Shown: positions 52,221-60,973 of the stretch, in pieces
Position numbering within the stretch: the stretch's first letter is position 1
How the letters are laid out: each line of letters opens with the position of its first letter
Source of the DNA: Sphingomonadales bacterium 12-68-11
GTDB lineage: Bacteria; Pseudomonadota; Alphaproteobacteria; Sphingomonadales; Sphingomonadaceae
Length of the DNA: 64,000 bases
Assembly: GCA_002279825.1 (NCBI GenBank)
Contig: NCCV01000002.1
Coordinates: 277,257 to 341,256 of the forward strand
Direction: 5' to 3'
Translations under genes and position numbers: made by a program
The notes under the pieces: model-generated
What the model saw: only the letters and a program-made list of their open reading frames with translations
The model's database searches: none
What the model was told of the DNA's origin: nothing

Positions 52221-53489
52221 CTAGTCGGCGGGGGCCTCGCACGATGCCGCACGTGCCAGCAGGAAAGCCTTTTCGCGCGCATTACGGGTCAGCCCGGCGG
52301 CCGCCTCGAACTGGTCCTTGGCTTCGGCAAGCCGGCCCGCGCGAAACAGGAAATCGCCTCTCGCGGCGGGCAGCGGCGCGTAGCCCCGCAACGGGGCAGC
52401 ATCTCCGAGCGCGTCGAGCAGCCGCAGTCCGGCGGCGGGCCCGAAGGCCATGCTGTGCGCGACCGCGCGGTTGAGTTCGACCACCGGCGATGGCGTGACT
52501 TCGGCCAGCCTATCGTAAAGCGCCGCGATGCGGTGCCAGTCGGTCTCCTCGGCCCGGTTGGCCCGCGCATGGCATGCGGCGAGCGCGGCCTGGAGAGCAT
52601 AAGGGCCGTCGGCGCCGCCGAGCGCTTCGGCGCGGGCCAGCGCGGCAAGCCCGCGCACGATCAGCAAGCGATCCCAGCGCGTCCGGTCCTGCTCGGTCAG
52701 GGGTACGAACGCACCGCCCTGCCCCGCTCGCGCGGCCAGCCGCGAGGCCTGTATCTCCATCAGCGCCAGCAGGGCGTGCACTTCGGGCTCCTCCGGCAGC
52801 AAGCCGGCCAGGATCCGGCCGAGCCGCTGGGCCTCGGCGCAAAGCGCCGGCCGGACCAAGTCCTCGCCCGCGGTGGCTGCGTAGCCTTCGTTGAAGATCA
52901 GGTAGATGACCTCCAGCACCGACGGCAGGCGCGCCGCGCGTTCTGCAGCGCGCGGGACTTCGAACGCGAGCCCGGCGCTGCCGATCGCCGTCTTGGCGCG
53001 CACGATCCGTTGCGCGATCGCCGGTTCGCTCGACAGGAACGCGCGCGCGATCTCCCCGGTGGTCAGCCCGCCGATGAGGCGCAGCGTCAGCGCGGCGCGC
53101 GCCTCCGCCGAAATCACCGGGTGGCACGCCGTGAAGATCAGGCCGAGCAGCTCGTCGCCGAGATCGTCGTCCATTGCCGCCTCGAGATCTTCCAACGAAG
53201 TATCGCGGTTGTCGAGTTCGCGGGCGATCTCGGCATGCTTGCGCTCGCGCATCCGCGTATGGCGGATGCCGTCGATCGCGCGGCGCTTGGCGGCCGCCAT
53301 GAGCCAGGCTCCGGGATTGGTCGGGACGCCCGTCTTCGGCCATTCGGCCAGCGCAATCAGCAGCGCCTCCTGCGCCAGCTCCTCGGCCCGATCGACGTCG
53401 CGCGTCAGCCGCGCGAGCCCGGCGATCAGCCGTGCGCGCTCGATCCGGAAGGTAGCCTCAATCGCGCGCCGCGTTTCATCCGCCGCCAT
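52221..53489 (-). CDS. ECF42-type sigma factor with C-terminal TPR-like domain
   Basis: This 422-residue protein has sigma-2 (EELAQEALLIALAEWPKTGVPTNPGAWLMAAAKRRAIDGIRH) and sigma-4 (LTTGEIARAFLSSEPAIAQRIVRAKTAI) domains followed by about 230 residues of helical repeats (DUF6596; VPSP-type helices, ending in the RAGRLAEAKDQFEAAAGLTRN pattern). This long layout and the adjacent DGPF/YCII gene define group ECF42. In that group the C-terminal domain, not an anti-sigma, is thought to regulate activity. The stimulus is unknown. Confidence 0.9.
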   Translation of the reverse strand: MAADETRRAIEATFRIERARLIAGLARLTRDVDRAEELAQEALLIALAEWPKTGVPTNPGAWLMAAAKRRAIDGIRHTRMRERKHAEIARELDNRDTSLEDLEAAMDDDLGDELLGLIFTACHPVISAEARAALTLRLIGGLTTGEIARAFLSSEPAIAQRIVRAKTAIGSAGLAFEVPRAAERAARLPSVLEVIYLIFNEGYAATAGEDLVRPALCAEAQRLGRILAGLLPEEPEVHALLALMEIQASRLAARAGQGGAFVPLTEQDRTRWDRLLIVRGLAALARAEALGGADGPYALQAALAACHARANRAEETDWHRIAALYDRLAEVTPSPVVELNRAVAHSMAFGPAAGLRLLDALGDAAPLRGYAPLPAARGDFLFRAGRLAEAKDQFEAAAGLTRNAREKAFLLARAASCEAPAD

Positions 53490-53530
53490 GCGCGCAGGCT
53501 AGGCGTGCATGGCGGCGGCGGGCAAGCGGT

Positions 53531-53962
53531 TCAGCGGTTGGCGAGCTTTTCCCCGACGCCGTCGTGGATTTCAGCCGCTTCGGCCGGGATGAGGCCCGCG
53601 AAGTCGTCCATCTCGTAGACCGGTCGGATTTCGATCTCGCTGGGCCCGAGCATCGGGTTGGGGCACCGCTTCACCCAGGCGACCGCTTCGTCCATATCCT
53701 TGACCTCCCACAGCCAGTAGCCGGCAACCAGCTCGCGGGTTTCGGCGAAGGGTCCGTCGATTACGGCGCGGCTCGGCCCGTCGAACGCGACGCGTTTGCC
53801 ATGGGACGAGGGCTTGAGCCCGTCACCGGCAACCAAGACGCCGGCGTTGACCAGTTCCTCGTTGAACTTGCCCATGTCCACGAACATCTGGCTCAGCTCC
53901 GGCGAGGGCGTCATGCCCTGCTCGCTGTCCTCGGTCGCCTTCACGAACACCATTACCCGCAT
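53531..53962 (-). CDS. YCII/DGPF-domain protein paired with ECF42
   Basis: This 143-residue protein is of the DGPF (YCII-related) family: MRVMVFVKATEDSEQG, GKFNEELVNAGVLVAGDGLKPSSHGKRVAF, and the DGPFAETRELVAGYWLWEV segment that gives the family its name. It lies upstream of, and in the same direction as, the ECF42 sigma gene, 41 bases away. DGPF genes are typical targets and partners of ECF42 factors. Confidence 0.92.
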   Translation of the reverse strand: MRVMVFVKATEDSEQGMTPSPELSQMFVDMGKFNEELVNAGVLVAGDGLKPSSHGKRVAFDGPSRAVIDGPFAETRELVAGYWLWEVKDMDEAVAWVKRCPNPMLGPSEIEIRPVYEMDDFAGLIPAEAAEIHDGVGEKLANR

Positions 53963-54140
53963 CGTCTGTCTCCTCGTTCGAAAGCCAACCGCGGCCTTCT
54001 ATCGTCACGACGAACCACCTCGCGCGGATTCGACAACGGTTGTGAACTTTTTTTGCATTCGTCCGGTTTGACTATCGACAGACCGTCGCTTGCCCCGCGG
54101 CGCGGGATCGCTAGATAGGCGGCGCAGCTAAGGGATTTCG

Positions 54141-54923
54141 ATGGCCGCGTTCACTCTGCCGAAGAACAGCCGGATCACCGGCACCGGACTGACCCACCCG
54201 GCGTCCGGCGCCGCGCGCGTCAAGCGCTTCCGCATCTATCGCTGGGATCCGGACAGCGGGGAGAACCCGCGCTACGACACGTTCGAGATCGATCTCGACC
54301 AGTGCGGGCCGATGGTCCTCGACGCGCTGATCAAGATCAAGAACGAGATCGACCCGACGCTGACCTTCCGCCGCTCGTGCCGCGAAGGCATCTGCGGGTC
54401 GTGCTCGATGAACATGAACGGGCGCAACGGGCTCGCCTGCACCACCGCGATGGACGACCTCTCTGGCGAGGTGCGGATCACCCCGCTGCCGCACATGGAA
54501 GTGGTCAAGGATCTGGTCCCCGATTTCACGCACTTCTACGCCCAGTATGCGTCGATCAAGCCGTGGCTCCAGACTGTCAGCACCACCCCGAACGGCAAGG
54601 AGCGGCTGCAGAGCCCCGAACAGCGCGAGGCGCTCGACGGGCTCTACGAATGCATCCTGTGCGCCTGCTGTTCGACCGCTTGCCCGAGCTATTGGTGGAA
54701 CGCCGACAAGTTCCTCGGCCCGGCAATCCTGCTCCAGGCCTATCGCTGGCTGGCCGACAGCCGCGACGAGATGAGCGGCGATCGGCTCGACCAGCTGGAG
54801 GATCCGTTCCGGCTCTACCGCTGCCACACGATCATGAACTGCGCCAACGTGTGCCCCAAGGGCCTCAATCCCGCCAAGGCCATCGCCGAGATCAAGAAGC
54901 TACAGGCGGAGCGCGCCGCCTGA
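54141..54923 (+). CDS. sdhB: succinate dehydrogenase iron-sulfur subunit
   Basis: SdhB carries the three iron-sulfur clusters of complex II. The 260-residue protein has the plant-type [2Fe-2S] cysteines in [10 protein letters not shown]...NGLACTTAM near residues 77-100, and the [4Fe-4S] and [3Fe-4S] cysteines in [16 protein letters not shown] and [17 protein letters not shown]. Normally it is the last gene of sdhCDAB. Here the other sdh genes do not precede it; an ECF42 unit lies upstream on the other strand, so sdhA, C and D must be elsewhere. It overlaps the following GFA gene (TGATG). Confidence 0.96.
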   Translation: MAAFTLPKNSRITGTGLTHPASGAARVKRFRIYRWDPDSGENPRYDTFEIDLDQCGPMVLDALIKIKNEIDPTLTFRRSCREGICGSCSMNMNGRNGLACTTAMDDLSGEVRITPLPHMEVVKDLVPDFTHFYAQYASIKPWLQTVSTTPNGKERLQSPEQREALDGLYECILCACCSTACPSYWWNADKFLGPAILLQAYRWLADSRDEMSGDRLDQLEDPFRLYRCHTIMNCANVCPKGLNPAKAIAEIKKLQAERAA

Positions 54924-55360
54924 TGGTCGGCGACGGTGTGGTACTCGAAGGGGGCTGCCTGTGCGGCGCGGTCCGCTACCGCCTGACCGGGCCGAGCCTG
55001 TTTACCGCGCAGTGCTGTTGCAAGGATTGCCAGAAGGCGACCGGCACCGGCCACACTACCATCGTAGGGATTCACAAGGATCAGCTCGCGCTTCAGGGCA
55101 CGCCCGCGACCTACACCAACATCGGCGAGAGCGGCGGCAGCGTTACACGGCATTTCTGCGGCACTTGCGCCGGCCGCCTCTACACATCGGGGGATCTGCC
55201 GGGCGAATTCATCATGGTCCAGGCGGGATCGCTCGACGAGCCCGGCGCGATAACTCCGCAGAGCGTGATCTACCTCAAGGACGCGGTCCGCTGGGATCAT
55301 TTCGATCCGGCGTTGCCGAAGTACGAGACGATGCAACCGCGGCCAAACCACGCCCGCTGA
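54923..55360 (+). CDS. GFA-family (CENP-V-like) zinc protein
   Basis: This 145-residue protein has the GFA (glutathione-dependent formaldehyde-activating enzyme) fold with two zinc sites: CLCGAVRY near residue 12, the CCCKDCQKATG loop near 31, and HFCGTCAGRLY near 78. Enzyme activity is known only for few members. Its start overlaps the sdhB stop and its stop overlaps the zapE start, so the three genes form one unit. Confidence 0.9.
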   Translation: MVGDGVVLEGGCLCGAVRYRLTGPSLFTAQCCCKDCQKATGTGHTTIVGIHKDQLALQGTPATYTNIGESGGSVTRHFCGTCAGRLYTSGDLPGEFIMVQAGSLDEPGAITPQSVIYLKDAVRWDHFDPALPKYETMQPRPNHAR

Positions 55361-56469
55361 TGGCCGGGCTGCTCGAGCGCTATCGCGCGCTGGTCGCCGC
55401 CGGCGAGCTGCGCGCCGATGCCGATCAGGCCGCCGCTGCCGAGCGGCTCGATCGCGTGCAGCGGGAGCTCGAAGCGGCGCCCGCCGGCGGCCTCCTCGCC
55501 CGCTTCCGCAAGCCGCGCCCGGTGCGCGGGGCCTACCTGTGGGGCGGCGTGGGTCGCGGCAAGTCGATGCTGATGGACCTGTTCCATCAAACACTGGCAA
55601 TCCCCGACAAGCGGCGCGTCCATTTCCACGCGTTCATGCTCGAAGTGCACCAGCACCTGCGCGAAGCCCGGGCGAGCGAGACCGGCGATCCCATCCCGCC
55701 GGTCGCCGCCGCGCTCGGCGAGCACTTGCGCTGCCTGGCGTTCGACGAGATGGTGGTCGGCAACAGCGCCGATGCCATGCTCATGAGCCGGCTGTTCCGC
55801 GCGCTAATGGTCGACGAGGGCGTCACAGTGATCGCGACTTCGAACCGCCCGCCCGGCGATCTCTATAAGGACGGGCTCAACCGCGAGCACTTCCTGCCGT
55901 TCATCGCGCTGCTCGAAGGCGAGCTCGACGTGCTGTCCCTGAACGGCCCGACCGATTACCGGCTCGACCGCATCGGCGAGATGGAGACCTGGAACACGCC
56001 GATCGGCGACGCCGCCACCGCACAACTGCGCGAGCTGTTCTTTCGGCTGACCGACTACCCGCCCGAAGATGCCGCCCATGTGCCGGCCTGCGAACTCGAT
56101 GTCGGAGGCGCAAGGACGCTGCAGGTCCCCAAGTGCCTCAAGGGCGTCGCGGTGTTCAGCTTCAAGCGGCTGTGCGGCGAGGCGCGCGGCGCGGCCGACT
56201 ACCTCGCGGCGGCGCGCGCCTTCCACACCGTCATCCTCGTTGGCGTGCCGCAGATGGGGCCTGACATGCGCAACGAGGCAGCGCGCTTCGTGACGCTGAT
56301 CGACGCGCTCTACGAGCACCACGTCAAGCTGTTCGCCTCGGCGGCGGTCGCGCCCGAGGACCTCTACCCGGCCGGAGACGGGCACTTCGAATTCGCCCGG
56401 ACGGTCAGCCGGCTCATGGAGATGCAGAGCGGGGAGTACCTCGCGCTGGGCCACGGTACGGCGGCTTGA
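55360..56469 (+). CDS. zapE: AFG1/ZapE-like cell division ATPase
   Basis: This 369-residue ATPase has Walker A GGVGRGKSMLMD near residues 62-73 and Walker B LRCLAFDEMVVG near 122-133. The family segments TVIATSNRPPGDLYKDGLNREHFLPFI and FSFKRLCGEARGAADYLAAA are also present. ZapE acts on FtsZ ring stability in E. coli; the mitochondrial relative AFG1 handles respiratory chain assembly. Its position directly after sdhB is common in alphaproteobacteria and hints at a respiratory link. Confidence 0.9.
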   Translation: MAGLLERYRALVAAGELRADADQAAAAERLDRVQRELEAAPAGGLLARFRKPRPVRGAYLWGGVGRGKSMLMDLFHQTLAIPDKRRVHFHAFMLEVHQHLREARASETGDPIPPVAAALGEHLRCLAFDEMVVGNSADAMLMSRLFRALMVDEGVTVIATSNRPPGDLYKDGLNREHFLPFIALLEGELDVLSLNGPTDYRLDRIGEMETWNTPIGDAATAQLRELFFRLTDYPPEDAAHVPACELDVGGARTLQVPKCLKGVAVFSFKRLCGEARGAADYLAAARAFHTVILVGVPQMGPDMRNEAARFVTLIDALYEHHVKLFASAAVAPEDLYPAGDGHFEFARTVSRLMEMQSGEYLALGHGTAA

Positions 56470-56538
56470 CAACGCGCGCGGCGATCCCAGATTCCTGACC
56501 ATACCGGCGGCAACACCCCGCCGAGGCGGAACATTCCC

Positions 56539-57237
56539 ATGATCGACATTCGCAAGTTCGCCGGCCTGGCGCATCGCGACCACGGCTGGCTCGATACCCG
56601 GTTTCATTTTAGCTTCGCCGACTACCACGATCCCGAGCGGATGGGCTGGGGCAAAATCCGCGTCTGGAACGACGACAAGATCGCCCCGCAAAGCGGCTTC
56701 CCGCCGCATCCTCACCGCGACATGGAGATCATCACGTTCGTGCGCGCCGGCGCGATCACGCACAAGGATTCGCTCGGGAACACCGGCCGGACCGGTGCCG
56801 GCGATGTGCAGGTGATGAGCGCGGGCACCGGCGTCACTCACGCCGAGTACAACCTCGAGAGCGAGGACACCTCGCTGTTCCAGATCTGGATCATGCCCGA
56901 CCGCGGCGGCGAGGCGCCCGACTGGGGCCAGCGCGAGTTCCCTCGCGGCGAGCGCGCCGGCAAATGGGAGATCGTCGCCAGCGGCGAGCCCGATCAGGAT
57001 CAGGCGCTGCCGATCCGCTCGGACGCGCGCATTCTTGCGGCGACGCTGGCAGCGGGAGAAAGCGTCACCTACGAGGCGGCGCCGTGGCGCCACCAGTATC
57101 TGGTCGCAACCGGCGGCCGCGTGCGGGTCAACGGCGCCGAGGCCGATCCGCGCGACGGCGTAGCGATCACCGGCGAGGAGGCGATCACCGTCGAGGCGAT
57201 CGAGGATTGCGAACTGGTGATGGTCGATGCCCGCTAG
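56539..57237 (+). CDS. pirin-family protein
   Basis: This 232-residue bicupin protein has the pirin N-terminal block FHFSFADYHDPERMGWGKIRVWNDDKIAPQSGFPPHPHRDMEIITFV, which has the metal-binding histidines (HPHRD), and GTGVTHAEYN. Bacterial members (YhaK/YhhW) include quercetin 2,3-dioxygenases and redox-responsive regulators. The C-terminal cupin is less conserved, as in the family. It sits 69 bases after zapE with its own Shine-Dalgarno and may have its own promoter. Confidence 0.88.
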   Translation: MIDIRKFAGLAHRDHGWLDTRFHFSFADYHDPERMGWGKIRVWNDDKIAPQSGFPPHPHRDMEIITFVRAGAITHKDSLGNTGRTGAGDVQVMSAGTGVTHAEYNLESEDTSLFQIWIMPDRGGEAPDWGQREFPRGERAGKWEIVASGEPDQDQALPIRSDARILAATLAAGESVTYEAAPWRHQYLVATGGRVRVNGAEADPRDGVAITGEEAITVEAIEDCELVMVDAR

Positions 57238-57285
57238 AGCGAGCGCAGGCGCCCGCTGACGCGGGCCCGGTCGCCGTGATCAGGA

Positions 57286-58251
57286 TCAGGCGGCCGCGGC
57301 GGCGTTGACCCGCTGCTGCGCGCGCACCAGCCGGCTCATGATCTTGAGGTCGCTTTCGTTGAGCTGAAGCGCCGCGTCGGCCCACAAGTCGACGATGCGC
57401 TTCAGTTCGTCGTTTCCGAGCGGATGCGTGAGCTTCATCGCGCGCCGCGCGTTGACCAGCCCGGGATGGCGCCGCTCCGACTTGCGGATGAAGTCCTGGC
57501 ACACCGCAAGGCCTTCCCCGTTAGGCGCCAGGTGGTGGACGAGCCCGAGTTCGTACATCTCTTCAGCGGTGTAAGTGCGGTTGGAGACGATCAGCCGGTC
57601 AGCCAACGCGCTGCCGAGCTTGCGCGACAACAGGGCGTGCGCACCCATTCCGGGGAACAGACCGAACAGGATTTCGGGCATGCCGAACGTCGCGTCATGC
57701 TCGGCGACGATGTAGTCGAACGACAGCAACGCTTCGAACCCGCCGCCGAGCGCCGCGCCCTGCACCAGCCCGATCGTCAGCAGCGGCAGGTCGAGCGAAT
57801 GCATGTTGCGGTGGAGGATATCGACGCAGCGGTAGCCGTAGCGGGCCAGCCCGTCGCGGTCGCGCTCGCGGATCAGGCGCTGGAACAGCTCGAGATCGCC
57901 GCCGAAGCAGAACACCCCGGGCGCGCGGCTGCCGAGCACCAGGTAGCGCAGCGGCACCGACCCCGGCCCGAAATTCTCGCCGATCAGGCGCTGCCAGTCT
58001 TCGAAATCGTGGATCAGCGCGGGGGAAAAGGTCGGCCGCCCGGCGGGCCGCATAAAAGTCCAGAGTGTGGCCGTATCAGCCTGATAGAGACAATCGAGTT
58101 CGGCGAGATCGAACAAGTGGCGATCGATCGCATGATGACGAACGCTGTCTTCGAGAAGATATTCGTCAGCACGCGGCAAGCCGAAAACGGATTCGTCTTC
58201 GAGAGCCGACCGTTCGTCCTTGCTGTCAAGTTGGCCGGAAGCCCGGTCCAT
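57286..58251 (-). CDS. rpfF: RpfF-like DSF synthase (crotonase fold)
   Basis: This 321-residue crotonase-superfamily enzyme resembles RpfF, which makes the diffusible signal factor cis-2-unsaturated fatty acids from acyl-ACP. The two glutamates that act in RpfF are conserved: Glu173 in ALGGGFEALLSFDY and Glu193 in MPEILFGLFPGMGAH. The RpfF-type phrase LFGLFPGMGA separates it from ordinary enoyl-CoA hydratases. It carries a longer N terminus (about 35 extra residues). No rpfC or rpfG sensor/regulator genes are in the window. XrtA exopolysaccharide genes lie upstream on the same strand. Confidence 0.83.
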   Translation of the reverse strand: MDRASGQLDSKDERSALEDESVFGLPRADEYLLEDSVRHHAIDRHLFDLAELDCLYQADTATLWTFMRPAGRPTFSPALIHDFEDWQRLIGENFGPGSVPLRYLVLGSRAPGVFCFGGDLELFQRLIRERDRDGLARYGYRCVDILHRNMHSLDLPLLTIGLVQGAALGGGFEALLSFDYIVAEHDATFGMPEILFGLFPGMGAHALLSRKLGSALADRLIVSNRTYTAEEMYELGLVHHLAPNGEGLAVCQDFIRKSERRHPGLVNARRAMKLTHPLGNDELKRIVDLWADAALQLNESDLKIMSRLVRAQQRVNAAAAA

Positions 58252-58268
58252 AGATACCTCTTGTGCAA

Positions 58269-58283
58269 CCTGATGACATCAGG
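58269..58283. promoter_or_regulatory. palindrome in the rpfF leader
   Basis: CCTGATGACATCAGG is a perfect dyad with seven-base arms and one central base. It lies between the predicted promoter (58310-58338) and the rpfF start (58251). It may be an operator or an RNA hairpin. Confidence 0.5.
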
Positions 58284-58309
58284 GGTAATTCGCCGAAGGT
58301 TGCCACAAC

Positions 58310-58338
58310 ATGGTATTCTTGCACGGGCCTATTGGCAA
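58310..58338 (-). promoter_or_regulatory. candidate rpfF promoter
   Basis: On the minus strand TTGCCA (five of six consensus) and TACCAT (four of six) are separated by exactly 17 bases, about 55 bases upstream of the rpfF ATG. The 274 bp before rpfF hold no other supported gene. A further TGACA-N7-TGTCA dyad lies at 58385-58401. Confidence 0.5.
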
Positions 58339-58525
58339 TCAGCATTAACGAAAATTTAAGCATAATCCCCGCGTGAATCCAAAATGACACAATGGCTGTC
58401 AAGAAATGGGACAGTGCCCAGGCTGACAGCGAGGTCCGTTACGGAACAATCGATCCGGATGACCCGATATACCAGCACACTTGCTGTCTCGCTTTGAACC
58501 GGCCGGGGGTCCGCGCACGCCGCGC

Positions 58526-59428
58526 TCAGCCCGCGCGGCGGTCCTGCGACAAGGCCGACGGCGGCCCCCGCTCCTCGGCCCCGAGCCGCGCGGCTTCGCG
58601 ATAGGCCAGCAGGTCCAACCGCCCCCACGCAAACTCGCGAATAAGCTCGCGCAGCCTGGCCGCCATCTCGCCGCGCCGCGCATAGTGGCGCAACCGCGGC
58701 CCGAGCGGCGCCCCGGCGACGCGCGGCTGTCCGGGATCGATCTCCCAGGGGTGCAAATAGAACAGCGCCGGGCGGCCATCGCGGCGGTTGACCTGGCGGA
58801 TCGCCCACCGGTTGAATCCGTATGGCAGCGCGCGGAAGAACCCTCCCCCGCCCGCCGCCAGCCGCTTGCCCGCGAACAGCGCGGTCGTGACCGGTAGCTC
58901 TACCAGGTCGGCCCAGGGCAGCGGCTTGAATGCAAAGCGCGGCGCCTCAGCCCAGCCCAAGTCCCCGTACGCGACCGGCGCCACGCTCGACGAATAGCGA
59001 TAGCCGCGTTCTGCCAGCTCGGCGAAGGCCCACGGTGTGCGCCGGTCGAGCGAGAAGTTCGGTGCGCGGTAGCCGCTCACGGCCACCCCGCCGGCGTCCT
59101 CGATCGCCTTGCGCGCCCGATCGAGGTCCGCAGCGAAGCCCGCGCGCTCCATCCGGAACACGCGCTGGTGGTCCCAGCCATGGCTCGCGAGTTCATGACC
59201 CCGTGCGGCGATTTCGAGCAAAAGAGGGGTATGCCGCTGCGCCACCCAGCCGAGCGTGAAGAACGTCGCCTTGGCGTCGACCTCGTCGAACAGGTCGAGG
59301 ATCTCGCGCACGTTGCGATCCACGCGGTCGTCGAGGCAGGCCCACTCGTCGCGCTCGACGACACTTTCGAACGCGCCGACCTGAAACCAGTCCTCGATAT
59401 CGACCGACAGGCCGTTGACCGGGCCCAT
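58526..59428 (-). CDS. XrtA-associated polysaccharide deacetylase
   Basis: This protein of about 300 residues is a NodB-type carbohydrate esterase with the extended C-terminal DUF3473 found beside exosortase A genes. VDIEDWFQVGAFESVVERDEW lies at the N terminus and ATFFTLGWVAQRHTPLL near residue 55. The metal-binding HELASHGWDHQ has the two histidines. ALFYLHPWEIDPGQPR closes the active site. ATG 59428 places the domain at the N terminus as in relatives; a GTG at 59473 is an alternative start. It would remove acetyl groups from exopolysaccharide during PEP-CTERM-linked export. Confidence 0.88.
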   Translation of the reverse strand: MGPVNGLSVDIEDWFQVGAFESVVERDEWACLDDRVDRNVREILDLFDEVDAKATFFTLGWVAQRHTPLLLEIAARGHELASHGWDHQRVFRMERAGFAADLDRARKAIEDAGGVAVSGYRAPNFSLDRRTPWAFAELAERGYRYSSSVAPVAYGDLGWAEAPRFAFKPLPWADLVELPVTTALFAGKRLAAGGGGFFRALPYGFNRWAIRQVNRRDGRPALFYLHPWEIDPGQPRVAGAPLGPRLRHYARRGEMAARLRELIREFAWGRLDLLAYREAARLGAEERGPPSALSQDRRAG

Positions 59429-59510
59429 GGATCCGCGGCGCTCCGCCCCACGCTCGAACGCAAAGGCGTTCACGCGCCCGCCCCCTGCTGCGCTGCAGAC
59501 CGGCCCGTCG

Positions 59511-60644
59511 TCACGCCGCCCGTGCCGGCTCGTTTTCGGCTTCGATCCATTCGATCAGAGTGGTCAGCGTCTGACGGAGCGTGCGTTCCTGCTCGAACAG
59601 CTTGGCTTCCGTGCGCGCGCAGCGCTCCTGAATCGCGGCGATGTCCGGACGCAGCACCTCGGACGCGGCTTGGTCGCGCTGGGTGGCCAGTTCGACGATC
59701 GCTTGCTGCAACTCGGCGATCTGCGCATCGCGCTCGGCGAGCAGGCTTTCGATCAGCCGGGGGTCGATATGGGGTTCCGGGTGCGGCGCTGCCCGGGGCA
59801 GAGATGCCGGCACCGCCTGCGGGAAGGCGGTCTCATCGGCCATGTCCTCGACCACGGCTTGGAGCATCGCGGCGTCGATCCGCGTGCGCCGCTCGACCGC
59901 GCCCAGCAGCAGCAACCGCGTCGCGATCGGGTTGATGCGGCCGGGAACACCCCCGCTCGCCGCGAACAGCTCGGTGAACACGCGCTGGTCGAACCGGGGA
60001 TTGCCCTGCCAGCCGGCCTTGCCGAGCCGGTGGAGCAGATAGGGCTCGATCTCGCTCTGCTCCATCGGCTCGAGCCGAAGCGCGGCGACGACCCGCTGGC
60101 GCAGCGGCTCAAGCACGGACTGGCCTTGCAGCGTGGCGCGGAACTCGGCCTCGGCGAACAGCAGCGTCTGCAACAGGGGATCGTCGCCGAGCCTCAAGTC
60201 CGACAGCACCTGCAGCTCCTCGAGCGCGGCAAGGGACAGGTTCTGCGCGTCATCGACGATCAGCAGGCAACAGCGCCCGGCCTGCGCCTCGGCGTGCAGG
60301 AACGGCTCGATCACACCGAACGCGGCGGCTTCGTCGTCTCCTGCCATATCCAGCCCGAGGCTCCGCGCAGCGAGCAGGGCGATCTGGGCGGTTTCACGCT
60401 GGCTGGGGACGATCTGCGCGACGGTCAGCCGTTTGGGATCGACCGTGCCGGCGAGGTGCGCGGCCAGGACCGATTTGCCCGTGCCGCGTTCGCCGGTGAT
60501 GACCGCGAAGCCTTCGCCCTGTGCCAGACCGTACTCGAGGTATGAAAGCGCTTTGCGGTGCGTCGCGCTAGCATAGTAGAACGCCGGATCCGGCGCCGGC
60601 TGGAAAGGCTTCGCGGTAAGGCCGTAGAAGTCGCCCAACATCAT
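59511..60644 (-). CDS. XrtA/PEP-CTERM system-associated AAA ATPase
   Basis: This 377-residue ExeA/GspA-like ATPase begins MMLGDFYGLTAKPFQPAPDP, typical of the family. Walker A is ITGERGTGKSVLAAH near residues 49-62 and Walker B CCLLIVDDAQNL near 133-143. The C-terminal third carries a coiled coil (ESLLAERDAQIAELQQAIVELATQRDQA and more). It has no peptidoglycan-binding domain of GspA. It lies in the XrtA exopolysaccharide cluster, upstream of the deacetylase. Confidence 0.88.
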   Translation of the reverse strand: MMLGDFYGLTAKPFQPAPDPAFYYASATHRKALSYLEYGLAQGEGFAVITGERGTGKSVLAAHLAGTVDPKRLTVAQIVPSQRETAQIALLAARSLGLDMAGDDEAAAFGVIEPFLHAEAQAGRCCLLIVDDAQNLSLAALEELQVLSDLRLGDDPLLQTLLFAEAEFRATLQGQSVLEPLRQRVVAALRLEPMEQSEIEPYLLHRLGKAGWQGNPRFDQRVFTELFAASGGVPGRINPIATRLLLLGAVERRTRIDAAMLQAVVEDMADETAFPQAVPASLPRAAPHPEPHIDPRLIESLLAERDAQIAELQQAIVELATQRDQAASEVLRPDIAAIQERCARTEAKLFEQERTLRQTLTTLIEWIEAENEPARAA

Positions 60645-60973
60645 CGTCTCTCCGTCAGCCGGCCAGGCCGCAGCGGCTCCGCGCCGCGATCCGTGCGAAG
60701 CCCGCTCGCGACAGGCGATCTTGGGCGGCCGTTCCGAGCGTCGCCAGCGGGATCGAATCCGCTCCCGAGCCACTTCGCACCTGCTTTGGCGGACGGGGTC
60801 GGAGTCTGGCCGCGGCCCCGCGGGCCAAGAGGGTCTGACGCATCGGCCAAGTCCTTAGCGAGGCGGCCGGGCCGTCATGCGCACGGCCCCGCTGGTTCAA
60901 GCCGGGGTTGTCGCCAAAAAGGGTGAACAATGCGTTAGTCTTGGCGCGCGCGGTCGCGCCCGATCTGCCCGCG
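60645..60973 (-). other. intergenic region with a possible small ORF
   Basis: Between the decarboxylase and the ATPase gene lie 329 bp. A minus-strand ORF of 62 codons (60655-60843, MRQTLLARGAAARLRPRPP...) ends ten bases before the ATPase start and has a moderate GC third-position bias. It has no recognisable motif or domain. A hairpin (GGGCCGT-GCGCATG-ACGGCCC, about 60866-60887) may end the upstream transcript. I do not call the ORF a gene with confidence. Confidence 0.3.

Noticed and set aside
52200..52240. Imperfect hairpin after rne as a terminator
   Set aside because: The stem has mismatches, overlaps the end of the convergent sigma gene and lacks a T tract. Too weak to list.
58392..58604. 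Plus-strand ORF of 70 codons starting MAVKKWDSAQADSEVRYG
   Set aside because: It runs into the deacetylase coding region on the other strand, its second half is low complexity, and it lies over the rpfF upstream region. No support as a gene.
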